Shown here in pieces: positions 56,822 to 64,000 of a stretch of 64,000 nt of DNA. Made by a program: the position numbers and the translations under genes. The notes below the pieces were generated by a model. It searched no databases. It saw only the letters and a list, made by a program, of their open reading frames with translations, and was not told the DNA's origin. Source of the stretch: Candidatus Saccharimonadota bacterium (GTDB lineage: Bacteria; Patescibacteriota; Saccharimonadia; Saccharimonadales; Saccharimonadaceae); NCBI GenBank assembly GCA_030531645.1, contig JAUNNB010000003.1, positions 1 to 64,000 on the forward strand, given 5' to 3'. The first letter of the stretch is position 1. Each line of letters starts with the position of its first letter.

Positions 56822-57646
56822 TTAATAATTCATATATTTCATAAGATCATCAAGACTATAGGAATCGTAGTCACCATAGCTACCACCGCTAGTTTGGCTC
56901 TTAACATAAATATACTCAGCAGTATAGTTAATAATAAGAAGTGCCATGAGTGTGAAGAAGAAGGCGAAAACTTTTGCATCTCCTTCGAAACCAAAGACTT
57001 CGGTCATAATCTGAATGAATACGATATACATGAGATATTCGCCAGCTAAACGAGCGAAGTAGGCGCCGGTTGACCAGAAGATGCCTAGAAGTGGCGCGAT
57101 AATGAAATATCCGAGAATATATGGTATCGCGGCGGAAGCGGTTACGCTAAGCGCTAATTGATACGAAATATCTTTCTTAAGAATCTTACCTACGATAAAG
57201 AAGCCAAGTGCAACGGCAGCGACAATCGCAGCATAGCGAATAAGTGGAATGATTGTATGGTTCACCCAATTAAAGCGTTTGTCGTCGAGGTTTTCCCACA
57301 CAACCTTAGTTGTTTCATGCTTTTTATAATTGTCATCGTATTCATATCCTTTAACGACGATGGCATTGGCAATAGAGTTAACGAGACTAAGAATGGTCAT
57401 AGCTGCTACTACTATGACACCAAGGATTAATGAATTTTTGGTGCTACCGAGTTTTTTGCGCTCTAATCTAAAAGTCTTAATTGGATGAATTAGAACTGAG
57501 ATGATAAATGAGAAAAAGTTAAGCGTAGTATTATCAACGTCAGCAGATGCACTATTGGCTACTGTTGGTTGCGGTGTTGGGGCACTAGGTGCCGGGTTAG
57601 GTGCTGAAGCTGCTGGAGCTTCTGGGGTTGGAGTGGTTGGTTCCAT
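56822..57646 (-). CDS. Yip1-like multi-pass membrane protein
   Basis: 274 aa: a Pro/Ala-rich cytoplasmic start (about 1-40), then about five hydrophobic segments (about 73-95, 135-155, 165-185, 195-220, 230-250) and a short Ser/Gly/Tyr-rich end. The layout and the YFIIAPLLGIFWSTGAYF pattern resemble Yip1-domain proteins. It overlaps the stop of the zinc-ribbon gene (TAATG) and is the last gene of the SPFH unit. Confidence 0.75.
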   Translation of the reverse strand: MEPTTPTPEAPAASAPNPAPSAPTPQPTVANSASADVDNTTLNFFSFIISVLIHPIKTFRLERKKLGSTKNSLILGVIVVAAMTILSLVNSIANAIVVKGYEYDDNYKKHETTKVVWENLDDKRFNWVNHTIIPLIRYAAIVAAVALGFFIVGKILKKDISYQLALSVTASAAIPYILGYFIIAPLLGIFWSTGAYFARLAGEYLMYIVFIQIMTEVFGFEGDAKVFAFFFTLMALLIINYTAEYIYVKSQTSGGSYGDYDSYSLDDLMKYMNY

Positions 57647-59115
57647 TAAATATTACCTCCTTTATTATTAAATTTATCGATTTGGTTAAAAACTTGTCCA
57701 TTCATGAAATTGGTCGTTAGCTTTGAAATAGCATCATTAGAGCGACTTGAGACGGCTGTATTGTTATATCCGCTAACAACTGGTGAGCGGAGTTTTTTGC
57801 GTTTTTCAATAAACTTATCAACTTTTTTCAGATTTTTAACTTCTTTCTTAGTTTCAGTCTCATGACAATGACGGGCATTAATATTGCGATAGCGCAGATA
57901 CATAATGAAGTAGAAAAGTGGGCCGACAAGCAAGAACACCAGTGTTCCCTCAGAGCTCTTAGAAGGTCGGAAACCGAAGATGGCGAGAGCACCTAGAATC
58001 TCAATGAGTGCCGATATAAGCAGTAGCTTCGGCTGATGAATCGGGACTGAACCCATTACTTCCTTAGTGCGAGCGTTTACGGCAACATAGTGGAGTAAGG
58101 ATTCTTCTCCTTTTTTCTGCTGGTAGCTATAAAGCCAAACTGGAAGATAGGCAGATTGCCACTGCTGACCATGAGCCTCGAATTTCTGAGTGTTCCATGC
58201 CACGCCGCGATCATAATGAGCGAGTGATTCATTGGCGGCAAAGCGTGCAACATCAGTAGCTTCGTTCCTAGCGATTTCTTTCAAATCGTCGATATTAGTA
58301 TCGCGTTTTTCGGAGGTGAAACCGCGTAGATAGTTTGCATTAAAGCAAACACAGTTTTCTGTATCAAAAGGCATAATTGCATTGATGACGTTATTAGTAG
58401 AATCTTTGCTATTGTGTAATTTATCGGCACTTGATTCAAGGGAAAGTCCATGAATTAGAATATCGAAATCGCGCTCGACGTGATAAGCGTCTGCGTCGTA
58501 ATAATGTTTCTTATTATTCCCTGATCCAACCGTATAACTACGGGTTTGATGTTCGCCAGTGCCAGAGAAACTAGCGTGCCCGTTAACATCAATCAACATA
58601 TACGGGAAGTAGACGCCGCAAATATTCTCGGTGGTAAATTCGGCTTTAAACTTTGGATGCGCAAAGAATTTTCGTTTTTCGACAAATTTCCTAATTTCCG
58701 CCTCGGCGTCAGCTTTAGTAACGCCAAACGGTAAGACAACATCTGGAATAGCGCCGTTAGGAAGCTGGTTATTAATACTCAATGTATTACGGCACCAGTG
58801 GCAGCGAGCTTGCGTGGTTTCATCTGCTTCGATGACAACTTCTGCGCCGCAAGATTCGCATTTCAAAGTCACCATTAGTTTGGAATCTGCGGACTTTGAG
58901 ATATCGCTTGCACCAGAACCAATAACTTCACCTTTAAGCTCTTCGAGATTCTCGACCATTCCCTTAACTTTGTCGAGATTAAATTCGAAACGACAAAAAT
59001 TACAGCGAAGTTTGCCGGTTTTTAAATTAGTTGAGATATCAGTGGCACCACAGGATGGGCATTTGACTTGCCCATCCTTGTTGTCTGTATCGGTTTGAAC
59101 AACTTTGCGTGCCAT
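57646..59115 (-). CDS. TFIIB-type zinc-ribbon membrane protein (YdjG-like)
   Basis: 489 aa. An N-terminal TFIIB-type ribbon (CPSCGATDISTNLKTGKLRC then C, about 19-41), a second Cys-pair ribbon (CESCG...CHWC, about 86-107), a ~200-residue hydrophilic domain with a TYP/AYxVERDFDI pattern, and two membrane helices near residue 370-400. This is the domain order of B. subtilis YdjG, which in that organism works with YdjH and YdjI in PspA recruitment. AAGG-like site is weak; it follows the SPFH gene by 8 nt. Confidence 0.83.
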   Translation of the reverse strand: MARKVVQTDTDNKDGQVKCPSCGATDISTNLKTGKLRCNFCRFEFNLDKVKGMVENLEELKGEVIGSGASDISKSADSKLMVTLKCESCGAEVVIEADETTQARCHWCRNTLSINNQLPNGAIPDVVLPFGVTKADAEAEIRKFVEKRKFFAHPKFKAEFTTENICGVYFPYMLIDVNGHASFSGTGEHQTRSYTVGSGNNKKHYYDADAYHVERDFDILIHGLSLESSADKLHNSKDSTNNVINAIMPFDTENCVCFNANYLRGFTSEKRDTNIDDLKEIARNEATDVARFAANESLAHYDRGVAWNTQKFEAHGQQWQSAYLPVWLYSYQQKKGEESLLHYVAVNARTKEVMGSVPIHQPKLLLISALIEILGALAIFGFRPSKSSEGTLVFLLVGPLFYFIMYLRYRNINARHCHETETKKEVKNLKKVDKFIEKRKKLRSPVVSGYNNTAVSSRSNDAISKLTTNFMNGQVFNQIDKFNNKGGNI

Positions 59116-59123
59116 TAGTAGCC

Positions 59124-60251
59124 TTATTGTTCTGCTGGAGTTTCTGGTTCAGCAGGTGTTTCAGGAGCGGCTGGAGCTTCTGGAGCGGCACCAAAACCTG
59201 GCTGGTAGCTAGGTGGAGTGTTTGGCTGTTGCATAGTGCCCATCATGCCACCAGCAGCGTTCATGCCCATGCCCATGAAGGCCATGCCAGCACCACCACC
59301 ATTTTCACCGGCAGCTTGCATACCACGGGCAGCAGCTTGTTGCATAAAGGCGTTGCCACGAGCGCCTGAGAGAGCGTCAGCTTTCTTGACGTCTTTCATG
59401 AGTTCCTTGGTATCGGCATCATACTCGATAGAAAGGATTGCGGTTTTAACAATTTCGAGACCGCGATCAGATTTCCATTGATAACCTGCTTCAACAGCAG
59501 CTGAGAGAGATTGAGCAAAACCAACTTGGTCGCCCTGAATCTTGGCCATACGATTGCCCTTAGAAGGATCGTTGGTATAGTTAGACAAAGCTGAGCCAAG
59601 TGAGCCAACAACTTCATTGAAGAGCTGGGTTGCAGCGTCGTTGTCCATATCTGCGAAGTCGAAGATTGGAGCATCAGCAGAAATATACTTAGCTGGAACA
59701 AAGTTCTTGATGAAGAGAAGTGGATCGACAATCTTCAAGGTGTAGGTACCACGAGTGATAGCGCCAACCTGAGTGCCAAAGTAAGCATCATCCCAGTAGA
59801 TTTCAGACTGAGTGCCGAACTTGTTGTTTGGGATTTCCTTGAGATTGACATAGAAAGCGAGTTGCTGAGAACCTGGCTGACCACCAAATTTAATACGTTC
59901 CCAAGTTTGTTTAATGACAGGACCAACTACACCATCACCAGCAAAGATGGATTGTGAATTTGGGTCGTTAGAACGAAATTCGAAACCACCTGGTTCGGAA
60001 ACGATACCGGTAATCTGACCATCCTGAACTGTGATAAGAGCAGTTCCTTCTGGAACAATAATCTTTGAACCATCACTAATGATATTCTCTGAACCCTTTG
60101 TGTTTTCACCACGGCCAGCGTTTTCACCGGATGGAACAGCTTGAAAAATGGCTGCAGTGCCTGGAACATCTGGACGAGGAGCATAAAAATCCTTCCACTG
60201 ATCAGCGAATGTGCCACCGAGTGCGCCAGAAAATGCTTTGATAAAACCCAT
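59124..60251 (-). CDS. SPFH-domain protein (YdjI/virion-core-like)
   Basis: 375 aa. The SPFH fold (about 50-270) includes TALITVQDGQITG, EPGGFEFRSNDP and FGTQVGAITRGTYTLKIVDP, then VEAGYQWKSDRGLEIVKTAIL. The tail is Ala/Gly/Met-rich (MGMGMNAAGGMMGTMQQ) and Pro/Glu-rich, as in the virion-core-like group. No N-terminal membrane helix. AAGGAAAATA precedes the ATG and a TATAAT lies ~45 nt upstream. It heads the SPFH, zinc-ribbon and Yip1-like operon, probably a membrane-stress module; no PspA gene is in the window. Confidence 0.88.
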   Translation of the reverse strand: MGFIKAFSGALGGTFADQWKDFYAPRPDVPGTAAIFQAVPSGENAGRGENTKGSENIISDGSKIIVPEGTALITVQDGQITGIVSEPGGFEFRSNDPNSQSIFAGDGVVGPVIKQTWERIKFGGQPGSQQLAFYVNLKEIPNNKFGTQSEIYWDDAYFGTQVGAITRGTYTLKIVDPLLFIKNFVPAKYISADAPIFDFADMDNDAATQLFNEVVGSLGSALSNYTNDPSKGNRMAKIQGDQVGFAQSLSAAVEAGYQWKSDRGLEIVKTAILSIEYDADTKELMKDVKKADALSGARGNAFMQQAAARGMQAAGENGGGAGMAFMGMGMNAAGGMMGTMQQPNTPPSYQPGFGAAPEAPAAPETPAEPETPAEQ

Positions 60252-60333
60252 TATTTTCCTTATCTGTCGACAACGACTTTTATTTAGCTTATATATTTAT
60301 TATATCATACGTGTTTTGATAAACCTCTTATGT

Positions 60334-60451
60334 TTGGAAATAGGGGTAGAAAATGGTATAATAGAGGCTGAGAAAAATTATCATGTTGTTTGTGTTAGGT
60401 GGGAGCACACTAGCACTGTAGTTAATCTGGATCTTTAGAAAAGGAGGATTT
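60334..60451 (+). promoter_or_regulatory. Promoter and leader of the lipoprotein gene
   Basis: TTGGAA (60334-60339), 17-nt spacer, TATAAT (60357-60362). The ~85-nt leader has a hairpin GTGTTAG (60392-60398)/CTAGCAC (60410-60416) and AAGGAGG just before the ATG. The divergent SPFH promoter lies on the other strand at about 60299-60304. Confidence 0.75.
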
Positions 60452-61924
60452 ATGATGGAAAGAGTATTATTCCCAAGAACTCGTAAGCCCTTGGCGATGC
60501 TCCTGACGTTGATACTGGCCTTTACTTTTACGGCCTGCGGAAGCTCGGAGCAAACAACTGCCACAACAGAATCTCAGCAACCCGTAATCGAAGTCGAGAC
60601 TACACAGCAGCCCGAAACTCCGGAGCCTACAGAGGAACCGGAAGTCAAAGTTGAAGCCGTGAAGGAACCGACCGAGCCATCTGCTACAAGAGGAGAGATT
60701 ATCGAAGCTCTGTTTGAGTACGCAGGTGAGCCTGTCGTTGATATTGCGCCATTCATGGAGTACGAAGACTTCCCTAGATATAAGTTTACTGATATCGAGG
60801 AAGGAACACCTCTCGCACTTTGGTATGGCTATGCAATACATGCGGCTGGTGCCGACGAAAATGCAGATGGCACCTATACTTACGATGCAGATGCACCGGT
60901 GACCCGAATGTTTCTCGCAAGTGTTTTAATCGAAGACATGGCAAATCGAGCATTCCCGTTTACGGATGTTTGCCAGAGTTCGGAACCCGTAACTGACGTA
61001 GAGTATGGAACTGACTTTTATCATCGCAACATCGCCTATTTGATGCAGTGTGGAGTCATAACTCCAGCATCGAATGCTGCAAATGTGAACCCGGAAGCTG
61101 TTTCGGATACAGATTTGTGCCCGGATGCAGAAGTAACAAAAGATGAAGCAATGGCTTCGATTGCAGCATACAAGAGCACTCTGGAAGAAGTTGGAGTTTC
61201 CGGCGTAATTGCTACGCAATACAATGTAACTCGTGATGGTAAATTTGCATCGGCTTTGAATTTGACTGATGAGAAGCCGACACAGGTGGCTCAGCAGCCG
61301 ACAGAAACAGCACCGTCTACTACTGAGAAACCAGCCGATCAGCCGGCAAACACGGAGACAAGTACGCCGCCGACAGCTGCCACTGGAGTAGAGACAAATG
61401 CTCCTGGAATTAGCGGATATGGATTTTCGCCAAATGTTACACTAAATACCCCGTATCCTATTACCACGATCTGCAAAAATGATAGCAGTAGAACTGCAAG
61501 CGGGACTGTGACTTTTACAGGATACTCCAGAAGATCTCTTGGCAATGGATACGATGAAATCACTGTGACGATTTTCGAGACATACCCCGACCAAAACGCC
61601 GTTGCTTATGGCATTAGAACACTGTTTAGTGTTACAGACTATTATCTGTATGAGGAAGGGACTATAAACGAAGATTTTCTTGACGGTAGGCATGGGACTT
61701 TTTCTCTCACATACAATGGAAAAGTCTATGACAAATGCAGTGTGAGTGATGGAGGAGCCCAGGAGCTTGATGGCTCAGGAACAGCTGTTAATGATAATAT
61801 TTACATCACCGTTAAGGTTCCTTCTGGCTATGACGGAATTGTTGTGTGGGTGGCTCAGCATCCTGGAACTGCAATAGGAACTTTGTCAAAACTTTCAAAT
61901 GTAATGATCTTCCGTTGTAATTAA
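60452..61924 (+). CDS. Surface lipoprotein with an SLH-like region
   Basis: 490 aa. A Type II signal peptide with a hydrophobic core and FTAC lipobox (Cys about 29), then a Thr/Glu/Pro-rich acidic linker (about 33-75), a region with S-layer-homology-like features (about 78-230: TRGEIIEALFEYAG, a FTDI-type strand, PVTRMFLASVLIEDM and VTKDEAMASIAAY), a second Thr/Pro-rich linker (about 265-315) and a C-terminal beta-rich domain (about 320-490). SLH similarity is weak. Two adjacent ATG codons are possible starts; AAGGAGG favours the first. It ends in a strong terminator. Confidence 0.8.
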   Translation: MMERVLFPRTRKPLAMLLTLILAFTFTACGSSEQTTATTESQQPVIEVETTQQPETPEPTEEPEVKVEAVKEPTEPSATRGEIIEALFEYAGEPVVDIAPFMEYEDFPRYKFTDIEEGTPLALWYGYAIHAAGADENADGTYTYDADAPVTRMFLASVLIEDMANRAFPFTDVCQSSEPVTDVEYGTDFYHRNIAYLMQCGVITPASNAANVNPEAVSDTDLCPDAEVTKDEAMASIAAYKSTLEEVGVSGVIATQYNVTRDGKFASALNLTDEKPTQVAQQPTETAPSTTEKPADQPANTETSTPPTAATGVETNAPGISGYGFSPNVTLNTPYPITTICKNDSSRTASGTVTFTGYSRRSLGNGYDEITVTIFETYPDQNAVAYGIRTLFSVTDYYLYEEGTINEDFLDGRHGTFSLTYNGKVYDKCSVSDGGAQELDGSGTAVNDNIYITVKVPSGYDGIVVWVAQHPGTAIGTLSKLSNVMIFRCN

Positions 61925-61932
61925 TTCCCTTG

Positions 61933-61968
61933 ATGGCTAGCTCAGATGAGCTAGCCATTTTATTTTTG
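61933..61968 (+). terminator. Terminator after the lipoprotein gene
   Basis: ATGGCTAGCTC-AGAT-GAGCTAGCCAT followed by TTTATTTTT. Confidence 0.95.
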
Positions 61969-62024
61969 CAAAATTTCCTAAAACGCTATTGGTTTTTTAG
62001 AATCCATGATATAATTGCCTTACG

Positions 62025-62696
62025 ATGGGTCTAAAGAAAAGTAATAAGGTCGATGTTTCTAATGTCGACAAAAGTAATGAACGAAAACCAAAAATTGACA
62101 AAGTTGTGATTCTTGCAATTGCGGGTGTTGCAGTATTAGTAATAACATTTGTAGTGTTGCTTTGCGTATTCATAGCAACAAGAAATAATGAAACTTCCGA
62201 TTCTGATGAAAACCGAGAAGGTATCATCAAGACTGAGGACGGTTATTATATAGAACCGGGCGAGGAAGTGAAGATTGATAGCAGTATCGATTTAAACGAA
62301 GCCACTGGTAATCTAGCATATTTATACGTTCGAAAGGTCTTACTCCAAGACAATAATATGTACGATGGAGTTCTTGACGAGGACCAAGACGAAGAAAAAA
62401 TCCGCAAAACTATGGCCAATATCGATCAGATTATTAGCGACAACAATTTCTCAGACCAAAATCTCTTAGACATCATCTCGACCGAAAAAGCAAAAGTATA
62501 TATTAATTTCAATGATACTGAAGGTGGTTGGAATATATTAAAGACTCTCGTAGAAAAAGAAGGAACAATGCCTAACAGTGTAAAGTATTGTTTCTATTAT
62601 GCTATGATGGCTTATCATCGTGCAAATGGCAACGATAGCGAAGTAAAAGTAATGCAGGAAAAGATTGATGCTCTTCCTGAGAGTTCATGGAGCTAA
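62025..62696 (+). CDS. Unknown single-pass membrane protein, 223 aa
   Basis: Basic start (about 1-25), one membrane helix (about 27-51, VVILAIAGVAVLVITFVVLLCVF in two parts), then a hydrophilic acidic domain of ~165 residues, probably helical with TPR-like spacing (EGGWNILKTLVEKEG, YYAMMAYHRANG). No family recognised. TATAAT ends 9 nt before the ATG. The surface-protein gene starts 3 nt after its stop, so the pair may be secreted or anchored together. Confidence 0.74.
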   Translation: MGLKKSNKVDVSNVDKSNERKPKIDKVVILAIAGVAVLVITFVVLLCVFIATRNNETSDSDENREGIIKTEDGYYIEPGEEVKIDSSIDLNEATGNLAYLYVRKVLLQDNNMYDGVLDEDQDEEKIRKTMANIDQIISDNNFSDQNLLDIISTEKAKVYINFNDTEGGWNILKTLVEKEGTMPNSVKYCFYYAMMAYHRANGNDSEVKVMQEKIDALPESSWS

Positions 62697-62699
62697 TTT

Positions 62700-64000
62700 A
62701 TGAAAAATTTATTTAGGCGCAAAATCACATTAGACAAAGCTCCGAGAAGGAAGCGTAATTACTTTGAACGAAAAACTGTGGCTATAGCTAGCATTTTCGT
62801 TGGTATTGCATTATTGGTTGGCTCCGTTTGTACTTTCTCCATTATGAAGAATACCGGTGTATTTGGTGCTGGCGAACACAGTAACTACGACCCAGACTGT
62901 ACTGGATCTGGTTGTGATTCTGATACAGACGTGAAGTACACCACATGTAGCGGTACTCCTGGACGTATTTGTTATACAGATTCCAAGGCGGTTTCTGGCT
63001 TCTCATGGATTTTCATTCCGATTTCTGCACATGGCGGAACGTTTGCCTATAGCAGTCTTCCTGCCATCCTGGTGAAGCTTACAGCACCTGGTGTACCGGC
63101 ACAGGTAAGTGGTTGTGAGGGTGCAAACGGTGTTTATCTCTTTGCTCGCAACCTCTATAGGGTAGGTGATAAATCAAAGGGCGTCGCAGATGCTCCTTAT
63201 CCATATCTAGCTGGTCCAGAAAGTACAAGAAATTACAACGGTAACTACCAGAATTTCGGCTACAGCTGGTCTGATGGTTCTTATGAAGTTGACGAAAGCG
63301 AGGCAAAAGAAGCATACGAGGCCGCAAAACAATCCGGCAAACTTGGTTCTGCTTATTCATGGGATAACCTTTCTTGGTTCTGTGCTTGGGGTGAAACTCC
63401 TCCACCACATACTAACGATCCATTTGATTGTTCTGATATCGTAGGTCTTGACAATGGTACACCAAACTATGGTAACACTTGGGGTGATGCCTATGTAAAG
63501 AACCTCACTGCTACTGACACTATGAATAGATACTCCTCAAACGAAGGTGGTGGACGCCTCAGCAACGGTTGGCTTGACAATTACACGTTTGCTAAGCAGG
63601 GCGATAGTATCCAGTTTAGGGAGAGGTTATGTTCTGCGGCCATGAAGGTCTCGGGGACAGGAATAACATCATTGTATGAAAACCGAGATAATGATGATGG
63701 TATTGGTATTTGGGGTGGTGGTTCCGCAAAAGCCTTCGGCCAGCACAATGCTGGTGCAGTGAATGTTCACTTTGCCCTTTCTGCTCAGCCTGGTACCGGC
63801 GGAATCAGTAAATTCCTCTTTGATACCAATGCTCCACACTATGGCGTGGAGTCTACACCTCCGACTTGGTATTCAGCTAACCAGAACGCCCAGAAGGGCT
63901 TCGATCAGGTTCTAACTGATTTGCCTAGCAAAGATAGGCATAGTTGGGGCTTCCAAATCTTCTCTCCTTCTGAAGCTGCTGGTACCGAATATAAATGTGA
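62700..64000 (+). CDS. Large Cys-rich surface protein, C-terminus beyond the window
   Basis: An uninterrupted frame runs from the ATG at 62700 to the window end (at least 433 aa), with GGAG in the end of the preceding gene. A basic start, one membrane helix (about 28-50, TVAIASIFVGIALLVGSVC), then an extracytoplasmic region rich in Gly, Ser, Tyr, Trp and Asn with many Cys (for example CTGSGCDSD, CSGTPGRIC). The composition resembles long secreted surface proteins. No domain recognised and the end is cut off. Confidence 0.8.
   Translation, partial: MKNLFRRKITLDKAPRRKRNYFERKTVAIASIFVGIALLVGSVCTFSIMKNTGVFGAGEHSNYDPDCTGSGCDSDTDVKYTTCSGTPGRICYTDSKAVSGFSWIFIPISAHGGTFAYSSLPAILVKLTAPGVPAQVSGCEGANGVYLFARNLYRVGDKSKGVADAPYPYLAGPESTRNYNGNYQNFGYSWSDGSYEVDESEAKEAYEAAKQSGKLGSAYSWDNLSWFCAWGETPPPHTNDPFDCSDIVGLDNGTPNYGNTWGDAYVKNLTATDTMNRYSSNEGGGRLSNGWLDNYTFAKQGDSIQFRERLCSAAMKVSGTGITSLYENRDNDDGIGIWGGGSAKAFGQHNAGAVNVHFALSAQPGTGGISKFLFDTNAPHYGVESTPPTWYSANQNAQKGFDQVLTDLPSKDRHSWGFQIFSPSEAAGTEYKC

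Noticed and set aside
1-64000. UGA recoded to Gly (Gracilibacteria/SR1)
   Set aside because: UGA ends several genes at their expected lengths and reading through would extend known families.

Overview
The window looks like a chromosomal segment from a small-genome bacterium of the Patescibacteria (CPR), most likely a Saccharibacteria (TM7) relative; this assignment is an inference from gene content and style, not from a marker-gene tree. Support: compact gene packing with many 1-11 nt overlaps, heterofermentative fragments (phosphoketolase, L-lactate dehydrogenase, triosephosphate isomerase), Gram-positive-type wall enzymes, several Cys-rich or lineage-specific surface proteins, and no amino-acid or nucleotide de novo pathways in view. 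UGA behaves as a stop (for example at the ends of mutM and of the first phosphoketolase subunit), so the recoded SR1/Gracilibacteria lineages are unlikely. There are no rRNAs, CRISPR arrays, insertion sequences or prophage genes.

Layout: 1-240 carries a tRNA-His/tRNA-Gly pair. 283-14133 is a long minus-strand run: class A penicillin-binding protein, PIN-TRAM protein, a phosphoketolase encoded as two overlapping genes, a GT-C glycosyltransferase, dnaK under a CIRCE-type promoter, mutM, a Cys-repeat surface protein and exonuclease I. 14285-21797 has an unknown membrane protein, FKBP isomerase, pheST, two zinc-ribbon membrane proteins, tRNA-Thr and tRNA-Asp, and an unknown 148-aa protein. 21847-29220 holds envelope/foldase proteins, a tRNA-Arg/tRNA-Gly/alkyltransferase-like unit, ndk, galU, rpsT, a eukaryotic-type phosphomannomutase-like HAD protein and uppP. 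29304-32877 holds an HTH-MurA fusion and a PcrA/UvrD helicase. 32902-42149 includes a phosphoesterase, methyltransferase, yebC, a TetR-like gene, rplS, upp, a 29-aa basic protein, an RNase HII-YraN fusion and tpiA. 42177-51910 has a Y-family polymerase, cysteine desulfurase, a membrane-anchored Clp ATPase, a MacB-type ABC transporter, TatD and a P-loop kinase. 52056-56774 has ldh, a DD-carboxypeptidase and typA. 56822-60251 is an SPFH/zinc-ribbon/Yip1-like membrane operon. 60452-64000 holds a lipoprotein and the start of a large surface protein that runs off the window.

Two expression styles are visible. At about 18 genes a TATAAT-like hexamer lies 6-8 nt upstream of the start codon with no Shine-Dalgarno sequence, so the transcript would begin at or within a base or two of the ATG (leaderless). 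A second class has -35/-10 promoters with 17-nt spacing, a leader of roughly 30-100 nt that often starts with a hairpin, and a Shine-Dalgarno sequence; several of these end in strong terminators.

The strongest candidate for an undescribed system is the murA locus: MurA, the first committed enzyme of peptidoglycan synthesis, carries an N-terminal Cro/C1-type DNA-binding domain. A 20-bp near-palindrome covering its promoter -10 region recurs with one mismatch 467 bp downstream inside its own coding sequence. This suggests an enzyme that represses its own gene, possibly by looping, next to the divergent uppP promoter.
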